Source of the DNA: Brevibacillus brevis NBRC 100599
Lineage (GTDB): Bacteria > Bacillota > Bacilli > Brevibacillales > Brevibacillaceae
DNA: 64,000 bases
Direction: 5' to 3'
Assembly (NCBI RefSeq): GCF_000010165.1
Contig: NC_012491.1
Span: 81,001-145,000, forward strand
The notes below the pieces were generated by a model that saw nothing but the letters and a program-made list of their open reading frames with translations, was not told the origin of the DNA and did not search any database. Both the position numbers and the translations under genes were made by a program. This document shows positions 37,540-45,837 of this stretch, piece after piece. The stretch's first letter is position 1, and every line of letters starts with the position of its first letter.

Positions 37540-39318
37540 ATGAAAAGCAATGAGCACTTTATGCAGATGCTACTCGGGCTATCCGAATGGGAGACGGGGC
37601 GCGAACAAAAGATCGGTATACAAGAGTTGTCCCATCTTCTATGCTGTACGCCCCGCAATGTGAAACTGATTTTGCGCAAATGGGAGAGTGAGGGGCTTCT
37701 TTTATGGAAGGCAGGGGTAGGTCGGGGCAATCATTCGAGGCTCACGATTCTCTGCGATATCACTGACTTTTTGGCTAGTTACTTTCAGAAGCGACTGATG
37801 GACGGAAAAGTTGGAGAAGCAGTGGAGCTTTTGCATCATAAAAATTTGCCTGCGGGTGCGAAGCGGCTTTTGCAGGAAACATGGGACAGTCAATTCGGAT
37901 TTGTTGCAATAGAGAACGATAAGAGGAGTCAGGAGATTTTACGTATTCCGCGTGAACGAGCTTTTTCCACCATCGACCCTGCATTCGTAGCAGTAGCGGC
38001 GGAGAGTCATTTTATCCAGCAAATCTGCCACACGCTTGTCATTTTCGATTTGGCAACACAAGACTTTAAGCCCCAGCTAGCCTATGCTTGGGAAAGAAAT
38101 TTGGATATGACTGCTTGGACCTTCTATTTACGAAAAGGAGTCCGATTTCACCATGGTCGTGTACTGACAGGAGAAGATGTAACCTATACCGTTCAGCGAC
38201 TGATTCAGCTGGATTCGCCGTATCGTTGGCAAGTGGACGATATCGATTGGATCGAACAGCGAAATGACGGAGCTATTACTTTTCATTTGCGGAAGCCAAA
38301 CGGTTTTTTCTTGCATTTAGTATCTTGCATCGGAATGTCGATCTTGCCGCATGATGTGCTGTTTTCGGAGTCTGCGATTGTGGGGACAGGTCCGTTTCGG
38401 ATGGTCGAATTTACAGAGGATCGGTTGGTATTGGCAGCGTTCGACGACTATTATCGGGAGCGGGCGATTCTGGATCGGGTAGAAATCTGGCGAGTACCGG
38501 GATCATGTTCTTCGAAGCAACGGTATCAGCTCTCGCTGGCTGAGGATGAAGCGACGGAAGATGATAGCAAATCTCTGGAGGTTCAAGAGGTGGGCTGTCA
38601 CTATCTGAACTTCAACTTTCGAAAGCCAGGTATTCAGCACGACTTCGCTTTTCGCCAGGCAATCAAACTACTGATTGACCCTGTACAAATGATTCGAGAC
38701 TTGAAAAAAGAGACGTTTACGCCTGCCGGAAGCTTTTTGCCGGAAAGAAGCCAACGTATGCACTTTTCCTCCCATACCATAGAGGAGGCGGCTCACTGGC
38801 TACAAAAAAGCGCGTATCAGGGCGAGGCTGTCTTGTTGAGTTTTAACGACACGAAAAAAGTGAGAGAAGAAGCAGAGTGGCTCCATGAGAGGTGTCAGCG
38901 GGTTGGCATTCGACTTGAATTGCAGGGCATTACGAAAGGCCAGTTCTTGTCGTACGATACAGCTCAACATGCCGATATGGCTATGATGGGGGAAGTCCTG
39001 CAACGTGATATCGAGCTGGGGCTGATGGAGATATACAAAAACAAATGCTCCTTGGTACATCGTTTTTTAGATGATGACAGGCTGGCGATTGTTGAGGAGC
39101 GGATGTCAAAAATTCTTCAGCTACAGGACAGCAAAGAACGTATGCGGGCGTTGGAAAAGATGGAGGACATACTTAAGGATGAGGCGTGGCTGCTTTTCCT
39201 GTACCATACGAAGCGATTCGATCACTACCATCCCGCCTTGCAAGGAATTGCGGTCGATTCGTTTGGATGGATCGACTTTTCCAAGCTGTGGGTAAAATCA
39301 TTCGTTACCAGTCTGTAA
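37540..39318 (+). CDS. SgrR-type transcriptional regulator with solute-binding domain
   Basis: 592 residues from ATG 37540 (GGGA 6 bases upstream); ATG 37528 would overlap the ribosome binding site. The N-terminal winged helix (about residues 1-115: LSHLLCCTPRNVKLILRKWESEGLLLW) is followed by a domain resembling family 5 extracellular solute-binding proteins (PQLAYAWERNL...WTFYLRKGVRFHHGR.LT.EDV.YT). There is no signal peptide, so the binding domain is cytoplasmic and likely senses a small sugar or peptide-like ligand. Divergent MFS gene upstream. Confidence 0.9.
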   Translation: MKSNEHFMQMLLGLSEWETGREQKIGIQELSHLLCCTPRNVKLILRKWESEGLLLWKAGVGRGNHSRLTILCDITDFLASYFQKRLMDGKVGEAVELLHHKNLPAGAKRLLQETWDSQFGFVAIENDKRSQEILRIPRERAFSTIDPAFVAVAAESHFIQQICHTLVIFDLATQDFKPQLAYAWERNLDMTAWTFYLRKGVRFHHGRVLTGEDVTYTVQRLIQLDSPYRWQVDDIDWIEQRNDGAITFHLRKPNGFFLHLVSCIGMSILPHDVLFSESAIVGTGPFRMVEFTEDRLVLAAFDDYYRERAILDRVEIWRVPGSCSSKQRYQLSLAEDEATEDDSKSLEVQEVGCHYLNFNFRKPGIQHDFAFRQAIKLLIDPVQMIRDLKKETFTPAGSFLPERSQRMHFSSHTIEEAAHWLQKSAYQGEAVLLSFNDTKKVREEAEWLHERCQRVGIRLELQGITKGQFLSYDTAQHADMAMMGEVLQRDIELGLMEIYKNKCSLVHRFLDDDRLAIVEERMSKILQLQDSKERMRALEKMEDILKDEAWLLFLYHTKRFDHYHPALQGIAVDSFGWIDFSKLWVKSFVTSL

Positions 39319-39378
39319 CCCTTTCCTGCCGAACATTTCCTATCATAGTAGGGAACTTTAGATAAGGAGGCGTTACCG

Positions 39379-41415
39379 TTGAACAAAAGCGTAAACAAAG
39401 GGATCTCAGTGCTGCTAGCCACTGCGGTACTGGCAAGTCCAGTGATGCTCGAGCCAAAAGCGGCTTATGCTCTCTCTATCGAGGATGTTTCTGCAGACAG
39501 TACACGTGTGGACGAGGAAACAGAATATACGATTGAGTTTGAAATCAATAAGGACCTATCATCGGGCGACAGTATTTTCGTTAGGTTCCCATCTGACTAT
39601 TCGGTGGATAAAAAATTAAAAAAATCGGACGTCACGCTAAAAGATGACGATAATGACAAGATTTCGATCGACAGCGTATCCGTAAGCAAAAATGTGGTTG
39701 AGGTCGAAGTCGATGAGAAGATCAGAAAAGGCACTGTGCTTACACTAACCATTGATAATATCACCAACCCGGAAGACAAGGGCAGCTACGAGATCGAAGT
39801 GAAAACAAGTGCGGAGACCAGCTACAAGGGCGAAAAGATTACGATCAGCAAATCTTCGAGCAGTAGCAGCAGCAGTAGTAGCAAGGGTGACTTCGAGGCT
39901 TCCCCAAGCAGTAAAAATGCCGAGGACTCCATCTCCTTAACGCTCGGAAAATTTAATCTCAGCTCGAAAAGCAGGCTGAAAGAGGGCAAATACATTTATG
40001 TCAATTTCCCCTCCAAGGACATGCTGCCAAAGAGCATCAGCAAATCTGATGTGAAGGTAAACGGGTACAAACCGGATTACGTTTCGATTCTCGACAGCGA
40101 CTCGATTCGGATTGAGATCCCGAGCGGTGCAGACGGAGATAGCTACATAAAGCTGGAGTTTACCTCTTCCGCGGGAATTGTAAACCCATCGAAACCAGAC
40201 AAGTACTATTCGTATGAAATCGAATATGACAGCAAAGAATACAAGTCAAAAGATGTAGAGATTACAAACACAAGCAATACGCCATTCACCGTTTCTTTGT
40301 CGGATAGTGCAGCGGGAGCGCGTACGAGCTATACATTTGACGTGGATCTTTCCAACAAGCTGGGGTCGAACGCAGAAATCGAGGTCGAATTCCCAAATGG
40401 AGTAACCGTTCCACCGGTTCTTACCAGTAACAGCGTCACCGTCAATGGCGCACAAGTGACGAATGTAAGCGTGTTGGGGAATAAGGTTTATTTCCGCACA
40501 CCTTACGGATTCACTAGTACGAATCGCGCGAGCATCAAGTTTGCATTCGAAGGCTACTTGACCACTCCGAGAACAGCGGGAACCTATACCGTGACCGCCA
40601 AGATCGACAACAAGACCTATAAGTCGAAGGAATTTCAAGTTTCCGGAGTGACTCCACCAGTTGCGGTGGATAATACATTGGCAACGGTTGGGCTGACGAG
40701 AGCGACTGCCTCTACTCCTGCTGGTATTTCAATCGGCATCAAAGCTATGGGTGCTCCGATTGTTCGTAATCAGGGCTTCATTGAAGTCGTACTCCCAGTT
40801 GGCTTCCGTGTTCCAGCTTACTTGCCAGCGAACACAGTAACGGTGAACGGTGTGGCCGCTAGCTTTGTTGGTGTACGCGGACAAAATCTGATTATTATTC
40901 CTGCCCAGGATATTCCGGCAAAAACAGTAGCTCAGGTCAATATCGCCGAGTCTGCTGGCATTGTGAATCCGGCTACTCCAGGTGTGTACAGCATTGGCGT
41001 CTACAACTCCGAGGAGAGAGGTCTGCTCTTCTCCCGTCCGGCGACCATCGTAGCTCTGAACGGCGTGAGCTTCAAGCAAAGCGTCGCTTCCTTTACGAAG
41101 GCTGGTAAAACAACCGGACTCGCAGTGGCACCGTATACCGTAAATGGCAACACGCTAATGCCAACTACGTTTTTCCGAGATGCCCTCGGGTTTTCGATCA
41201 GCTACACCAAAACAACGGCAAAAGTCGTGAGCGGCAATACGGTCATGCAATTCAAGGTCGGTTCAAACGTAGCGACCATCAATGGCAAGAATGTAACGCT
41301 GCCTACAGCGGTTCAGTTGAAAAACAACGTTCCTACCCTGCCTCTGAAAACCATCACGGAGCGTACCGGTTACAAAATCATCTACGTGAACGGGAACTAT
41401 ACCGTTTACAAGTAA
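39379..41415 (+). CDS. Secreted repeat protein with C-terminal copper-amine-oxidase-N-like domain
   Basis: 678 residues from TTG 39379 with AAGGAGG eight bases upstream. A signal peptide (cleavage near residue 32, after AAYA) is followed by four related beta-rich modules of about 110-130 residues. Each has a VNF/VEFP strand, a VTVNG strand and an ending like GIVNP..PG.Y...V. A run of about ten serines (residues near 157-168) separates modules 1 and 2. The last 120 residues look like the Cu_amine_oxidN1 stalk domain common in Paenibacillaceae surface proteins (VNGNTLMPTTFFRDALG, INGKNVTLP). No sortase or SLH motif is visible. Probable cell-surface adhesin or wall protein. Confidence 0.8.
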   Translation: MNKSVNKGISVLLATAVLASPVMLEPKAAYALSIEDVSADSTRVDEETEYTIEFEINKDLSSGDSIFVRFPSDYSVDKKLKKSDVTLKDDDNDKISIDSVSVSKNVVEVEVDEKIRKGTVLTLTIDNITNPEDKGSYEIEVKTSAETSYKGEKITISKSSSSSSSSSSKGDFEASPSSKNAEDSISLTLGKFNLSSKSRLKEGKYIYVNFPSKDMLPKSISKSDVKVNGYKPDYVSILDSDSIRIEIPSGADGDSYIKLEFTSSAGIVNPSKPDKYYSYEIEYDSKEYKSKDVEITNTSNTPFTVSLSDSAAGARTSYTFDVDLSNKLGSNAEIEVEFPNGVTVPPVLTSNSVTVNGAQVTNVSVLGNKVYFRTPYGFTSTNRASIKFAFEGYLTTPRTAGTYTVTAKIDNKTYKSKEFQVSGVTPPVAVDNTLATVGLTRATASTPAGISIGIKAMGAPIVRNQGFIEVVLPVGFRVPAYLPANTVTVNGVAASFVGVRGQNLIIIPAQDIPAKTVAQVNIAESAGIVNPATPGVYSIGVYNSEERGLLFSRPATIVALNGVSFKQSVASFTKAGKTTGLAVAPYTVNGNTLMPTTFFRDALGFSISYTKTTAKVVSGNTVMQFKVGSNVATINGKNVTLPTAVQLKNNVPTLPLKTITERTGYKIIYVNGNYTVYK

Positions 41416-41428
41416 AGATAGTGAGACG

Positions 41429-41459
41429 AAACCCCGTATTTATATGGGGTTTTCTTTTG
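41429..41459 (+). terminator. Terminator after the surface-protein gene
   Basis: AAACCCC plus GTA pair with TAT plus GGGGTTT around a TTTA loop, followed by T's. Confidence 0.85.
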
Positions 41460-41497
41460 TGTATGGACCGTTTTTGTTCTAACAGGACATCCCTCCC

Positions 41498-41505
41498 CAT
41501 ACGAT
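41498..41505 (+). promoter_or_regulatory. Possible sigma-E -10 element for yabP
   Basis: CATACGAT matches the sigma-E -10 consensus (CATACAnT) at 7 of 8 positions, 34 bases before the yabP ATG. The -35 region is a poor match. yabP-yabQ are mother-cell genes in B. subtilis. Confidence 0.4.
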
Positions 41506-41538
41506 AGTACAAGAAGGGTACGTGAGGAGGGAGTAATC

Positions 41539-41823
41539 ATGAACGATCACACGAGACGGCCACGTCATGAAGTCGTGATGATTAATCGTCGCAGCTTAGC
41601 GATTTCGGGAGTAAAAAACGTCGAAAGCTTTGACAGCGAAGAATTCCTCTTGGAGACGGACGGCGGCTTTTTAACCATACGAGGCCAAAACCTGCATATG
41701 AAAAATCTGAGTCTGGAAACCGGAGAAGTAGCGATCGAGGGGCTCGTTCACGAGATGGCCTATCTGGAGCAAGGGCAGGCCGGCGATCGGTCGAGAGGAT
41801 TCTTCGGCAAGTTATTCAAGTGA
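41539..41823 (+). CDS. yabP: Sporulation protein YabP
   Basis: 94 residues, single-domain YabP/YqfC family: RHEVVMINRRSLAISGVKNVESFDSEEFLLETDGGFL.I.G.NLHMKNLSLETGEV.IEG. The molecular role is unknown; expressed in the mother cell during sporulation. The ATG at 41539 follows GAGGAGGGAG. The stop codon overlaps the yabQ GTG. Confidence 0.94.
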   Translation: MNDHTRRPRHEVVMINRRSLAISGVKNVESFDSEEFLLETDGGFLTIRGQNLHMKNLSLETGEVAIEGLVHEMAYLEQGQAGDRSRGFFGKLFK

Positions 41824-42392
41824 ACATCGTCATCCAGTTGCAGACGGTATTGGCCATGTCGACGTGTGGTGCACTGATGGGTATGGGATTTGATACGTAC
41901 CATGTATTTAAGGGCAAGGCCAGACTGCCACTCTGGTTGGTCTTTTTCTTTGACATCCTTTTTTGGGTGGGCAGTATGGGCGTTGTCTTCATAGTTTTGG
42001 TGAAAGTGAACGACGGGATCATTCGGTTTCCGATATTTTTTGGAATGATATTTGGCGCGTGGCTATATTTCTTATTAGGTAGTAAGAAGTATATCCTTTT
42101 CTTGCACCGCGTGATAAAATTCTGTCAGTGGTTTTACCGTACGGTCGTAAAAATTATAGACATCCTGCTAGTACGTCCTGTCCTCTTTCTTTTCCGCGTG
42201 ATCATCATGGTGCTGACATTTTTGTATTCCGTGTTGCTCGGGATCCTCGGCTTTTTGTGGAAAGTGACGCGTTTTGTCACCTCTCCTTTTGCCAGATGGG
42301 GTCAACATTTGGGGAAAAAAATGTACGGAAAAACAACAGGATTTTGGACCAATTGGAAGAATTGGTTTCACTCAAAGAGAAAGCGGGAGTAG
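41820..42392 (+). CDS. yabQ: Spore cortex protein YabQ
   Basis: 190 residues starting with GTG 41820, in a GTGA overlap with yabP. Four hydrophobic segments in the N-terminal 75 residues and near 115-140 place it in a membrane; in B. subtilis YabQ sits in the outer forespore membrane and is required for cortex synthesis. The family motif G.GFDTYHVF.G....W..F.FDI.FW is visible. The C-terminus is basic. Confidence 0.92.
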   Translation: MNIVIQLQTVLAMSTCGALMGMGFDTYHVFKGKARLPLWLVFFFDILFWVGSMGVVFIVLVKVNDGIIRFPIFFGMIFGAWLYFLLGSKKYILFLHRVIKFCQWFYRTVVKIIDILLVRPVLFLFRVIIMVLTFLYSVLLGILGFLWKVTRFVTSPFARWGQHLGKKMYGKTTGFWTNWKNWFHSKRKRE

Positions 42393-42410
42393 ATTCGAGG
42401 TGGCGTACTG

Positions 42411-42719
42411 ATGAAGGAATCAAGAACCTCTTCCATTAACCGAAAAGGGCAAAGAAGGAGAATGCGTCTCTTTTTCTTTGTGATCCTGTGCTTTTTCGTC
42501 TGGACTAGCTATACCTTGTTTTTGCAAAGTGGCGAGTTGTCCAAGAAGGAGACAGAGCTGGGAGTCTTGAAGCAAGAATCAGCTGTCTTGCAGCAAAAGC
42601 AAGACGATCTGACCTATGAAGCAAGTCGGTTAAACGATCAGGAGTACTTGGCAGAGCTGGTACGTAAGCGAATTTTGTTTACCAAGCAAGGCGAAAGCAT
42701 CTATATGATTCCGGATTGA
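42411..42719 (+). CDS. divIC: Cell division protein DivIC (FtsB/FtsL-like)
   Basis: 102 residues. A short basic cytoplasmic head, one transmembrane segment (about residues 19-38) and a coiled coil (about 43-80, ELGVLKQESAVLQQKQDDL) are followed by the septum-protein tail YLAELVRKRILFTKQGESIYMIP. It joins FtsL and DivIB in the divisome. Conserved position after yabQ. Confidence 0.93.
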   Translation: MKESRTSSINRKGQRRRMRLFFFVILCFFVWTSYTLFLQSGELSKKETELGVLKQESAVLQQKQDDLTYEASRLNDQEYLAELVRKRILFTKQGESIYMIPD

Positions 42720-42894
42720 GTATACAGCTGATCTTCAACGAGAGGGAAACATTCCGCGTCGGAGCGTGTGTTCATCTGCCAGGCGATGTGACCGGACTGG
42801 TGCATATTAGTGAAATTGCTGACGTCTACGTCCGGGACATCCATCCATTTTTAAAAATAAGTCTTCGTGAGGCAAGCTCAGCCACCCCGCTATC
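42716..42894 (+). pseudogene. yabR: Degraded yabR (S1 RNA-binding domain) remnant
   Basis: Directly after divIC, where B. subtilis has the 128-residue S1 protein YabR, a TTG-started frame encodes an S1-like core (GACVHLPGDVTGLVHISEIADVYVRDIHPFL). It then jumps straight to KISLREAS, which resembles the last S1 strand (KIGLSIR); about 15 middle residues are missing. At the N-terminus the expected EGKV.GI..FGAF is not in frame; a trace (EGNI, from base 42742) lies in another frame. The frame then runs through a terminator. There is no clear ribosome binding site. Most likely a pseudogene; a short functional variant cannot be excluded. Confidence 0.55.
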
Positions 42895-42930
42895 AGCGGG
42901 AACAGTCCCTCTTGAAGAAAAGCGTAGAGA

Positions 42931-42955
42931 AAAAGGGCCGCAGTCGGCCTTTTTT
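42931..42955 (+). terminator. Terminator of the yabP-yabQ-divIC operon
   Basis: GGCCG/CGGCC stem (42936-42940, 42945-42949) with CAGT loop, preceded by A's and followed by six T's. Confidence 0.8.
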
Positions 42956-43086
42956 AATTCGGAAAATTATGACTTTTCTTTCTTTGTGGAAAGTGTATTT
43001 TGAAAGTAAAAATAGGAAGGTCATTTCAAAGTCTTGACGAATACAGTATCCTAAGCCCGTTTCGCAAAGCGCGAATCACCTGTCAG

Positions 43087-43119
43087 CCGACGTTATCCGC
43101 CATAACGTCGGTTTTTTTT
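43087..43119 (+). terminator. Second, orphan terminator upstream of spoIIE
   Basis: A perfect 10-bp stem CCGACGTTAT/ATAACGTCGG (43087-43096, 43102-43111) and eight T's. No gene lies between it and the previous terminator at 42955; it either backs that up or ends a short RNA. Confidence 0.85.
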
Positions 43120-43138
43120 GTCCATTTGCGTTACTGAA

Positions 43139-43206
43139 TTTGTCGCACGATTCCGTGAATATTCATTGGATTTTTGACAAATTTTACAATGCCCCCTCCG
43201 TATAAT
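43139..43206 (+). promoter_or_regulatory. Spo0A-controlled sigma-A promoter of spoIIE
   Basis: TTGACA (43174-43179) and TATAAT (43201-43206) are separated by 21 bases, the unusual spacing of Spo0A-activated sigma-A promoters such as B. subtilis spoIIE. Spo0A boxes: TTTGTCGCA at 43139-43147 (one mismatch) and TTTGTCAAA on the minus strand at 43173-43181, overlapping the -35. Activation by Spo0A~P at the start of sporulation is inferred from this match. Confidence 0.85.
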
Positions 43207-43242
43207 GGAGAAACACATTGACAAAGAACGGGGTGGAGCGAA

Positions 43243-45717
43243 ATGATTGCGAACAAAAACGTAACACAAGCCGGACATGCTTGGACGCGGCAAGTGTCCG
43301 ATCGAATGGGTACCACTGCCCAGACGTGGGGAGAAAAAGTAGCAGATATCATAGAGAAGTGGAATGTTCTCCCCATCCTTATGGGCTTCTTATTAGGACG
43401 AGCTCTGATCGTGGAGGAGCTAACTCCCTTTGCTATACCGTATTTCATTGTCATGTTTTATATTCGTCGAGATTGTTTGCTTGTCACGGGGATGGCTCTT
43501 ATTATCGGTGCTTTTACCCAGTCGGTGCCAGTTGGACTGGAAACCTCCTTAAGCGTAATACTTGCTTTCTTTGCCTGCAAACTGATGAATAAAATGCGTA
43601 AGAAAGATTTTTCACGGACGCCTTTGCTGGTTGTTGGGACGATTTTCATCAGCCGTCTGTTGTATGCGGTTCTGACCAATCAGGTAACGACTTACGAGCT
43701 CGTGATGGTTGCAGTAGAAGCGATTCTTGGCTTTGTGCTGACGCTCATATTCATTCAGTCCTTATCGATCATTCATTTGGCGAAGCCTTATGAGCCTCTC
43801 AAAAATGAAGAGATCGTTTCGTTAGTCATTTTACTGGCTTCCCTGATGACGGGTACTGTGGATTGGATGGTCGAAGGGATTTCGATGGAGCATGTGCTTT
43901 CACGCTATTTGCTGCTCGTGTTTGCTTTTGTCGGTGGTGGCACGATCGGTGCGGCTGTTGGTGTGGTTACAGGTCTCATCCTCAGTCTGGCTAATGTGAG
44001 TGCTCTTTTACAAATCAATCTGCTTGCTTTTTCCGGTCTTTTGGCAGGCTTGCTGAAGGAAGGCGGCAAAGTGGGTGTATCTGCAGGCTTATTAATCGGT
44101 ACGGCTATTCTCGCGATTTATGGTGGAGCAGAAGAGACACTCTACTTCTCCTTGATCGAAACCTCCTTGGCCATTGTGCTCTTCATTCTAACCCCTGCTG
44201 CTATTTGGAAAAAAGTAGCGAGATTTATCCCCGGGACTCCCGAGAATCTACAATCCCATCAAGAATATATGCGCCGAGTCCGCGATGTGACGGCGGGCAA
44301 AATCCAGCAATTCTCCGACTTGTTTACGCAACTTTCCCATAGCTTTGCCCAAACCGCCGATCCTGAGGAAATAGAAGAACAGGCTGATGCCTTTCTCAGC
44401 CGTGTATCTGAATTCACCTGCCAAAAATGCTGGAAAAAAGAACAATGCTGGGAAAAAGATACACAATCGACCTATGAGGGCATGCGCTTTTTAAGGGAAA
44501 AAGTGTACGAGCACGGTACATTGGCTGGGGTTACTCCGCCCCGTGATTGGGAGCGCAAGTGTGTAAAAACAGAGAAGGTCATGACTGTGATGGAGCAGGA
44601 ATACGATCGCCAGCAATCGTTCGACCAACTGAAAAAGCAGATAAAGGAAAGCCGAATGCTTGTAGCTGACCAGCTATCTGGAGTCTCTCGGGTCATGAGT
44701 GATTTTGCCCGGGAAATACAGCGAGAGGGAATGGAGCTGAGCTTTCAGGAAAAGCAGGTCTCACAAGCATTGGAGGGCTTGGGTCTATCGGTACGCCGCG
44801 TAGAAATACACAGCTTGGAAGAAGGGAAGGTCGATATCGAAATCAGTCAGCCGACTTGCTATGGCCGCGATGAATGCGCGAAGATCGTGGCTCCCATGCT
44901 CACGGAGATATTGGGAGAAAACATTGTGGTTCGCGAGCGGCATTGTGAAGCGCAAAAAGACGGTTCATGCACGATGTGCCTTGCTTCCGCCAAAACGTAT
45001 GAGATCGATATCGGGATTGCAGGTGCAGCCAAAGACGGCAAGCTACTATCTGGTGACAGCTTCCGCACGATGGATTTGGGGAATGGAAAAATGGCGCTGG
45101 CGATCAGCGATGGAATGGGAAATGGCGAGCGGGCATCCATAGAGAGTCAATCAGCCCTTGATATGCTCCAGCAGCTTCTTCGTTCTGGCATGGACGAAAA
45201 AATTTCGATCAAAACCGTTAATTCCGTGCTCGCCCTGCGCTCGAAGGAGGAAATGTTCGCGACGGTGGACTTGGCTCTGATCGATTTGCAAACCGCTCAT
45301 ACCCGTTTTGTAAAAATCGGCTCCACCCCGAGCTTTGTCAAAAGAAATAAAGATGTCATCACGATTACCGCCAACAACCTGCCAGTTGGGATTTTGGAAG
45401 AAATCGAGGTGGATGTCGTATCTCGTATGCTCAAGCCTGGTGATCTGCTCGTCATGATGTCCGACGGTATCTATGAAGCGCCTCGCCATATTGAAAACAG
45501 GCAAGCGTGGATGAAGCGAATCATTAGCGAACTGGAGACGAATGATCCACAGGAGGTCGCTGATTTACTATTGGAAAAAGTCATTCGCCAGCATTCCGGA
45601 CAAATTGTTGATGACATGACCGTGTTGGTGGCGCGAATTGACCGCTTTGTACCACAGTGGGCTGCCATCGCGGTACATGGCATGGAGAAGCTGGAGCGTC
45701 CTCGGATTGTAAGTTAG
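43243..45717 (+). CDS. spoIIE: Stage II sporulation protein E (PP2C phosphatase)
   Basis: 824 residues. About ten membrane segments occupy the N-terminal third, followed by a cysteine-bearing regulatory region (FTCQKCWKKEQCWEKD) and a C-terminal PP2C-type phosphatase (about 590-805) with the metal aspartates in ISDGMGNG and MSDGIYEAP. SpoIIE dephosphorylates SpoIIAA to release sigma-F in the forespore and acts with FtsZ at the polar septum. Confidence 0.97.
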   Translation: MIANKNVTQAGHAWTRQVSDRMGTTAQTWGEKVADIIEKWNVLPILMGFLLGRALIVEELTPFAIPYFIVMFYIRRDCLLVTGMALIIGAFTQSVPVGLETSLSVILAFFACKLMNKMRKKDFSRTPLLVVGTIFISRLLYAVLTNQVTTYELVMVAVEAILGFVLTLIFIQSLSIIHLAKPYEPLKNEEIVSLVILLASLMTGTVDWMVEGISMEHVLSRYLLLVFAFVGGGTIGAAVGVVTGLILSLANVSALLQINLLAFSGLLAGLLKEGGKVGVSAGLLIGTAILAIYGGAEETLYFSLIETSLAIVLFILTPAAIWKKVARFIPGTPENLQSHQEYMRRVRDVTAGKIQQFSDLFTQLSHSFAQTADPEEIEEQADAFLSRVSEFTCQKCWKKEQCWEKDTQSTYEGMRFLREKVYEHGTLAGVTPPRDWERKCVKTEKVMTVMEQEYDRQQSFDQLKKQIKESRMLVADQLSGVSRVMSDFAREIQREGMELSFQEKQVSQALEGLGLSVRRVEIHSLEEGKVDIEISQPTCYGRDECAKIVAPMLTEILGENIVVRERHCEAQKDGSCTMCLASAKTYEIDIGIAGAAKDGKLLSGDSFRTMDLGNGKMALAISDGMGNGERASIESQSALDMLQQLLRSGMDEKISIKTVNSVLALRSKEEMFATVDLALIDLQTAHTRFVKIGSTPSFVKRNKDVITITANNLPVGILEEIEVDVVSRMLKPGDLLVMMSDGIYEAPRHIENRQAWMKRIISELETNDPQEVADLLLEKVIRQHSGQIVDDMTVLVARIDRFVPQWAAIAVHGMEKLERPRIVS

Positions 45718-45837
45718 GAGTATGTTTTCTCTATTACCCGTCGATACTGTTGCTAAAAATATCCTGCGAAGTGAAGTGGATGAACGTTCGCTACACGGAG
45801 CTGGGACTGACAAAACAGATCGAATGGGGAGATTATT

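Noticed and set aside
43003..43138. tRNA genes between yabR and spoIIE
   Set aside because: B. subtilis has tRNA genes here, but no cloverleaf or TPsiC (GGTTCRA) signature is present in this interval.
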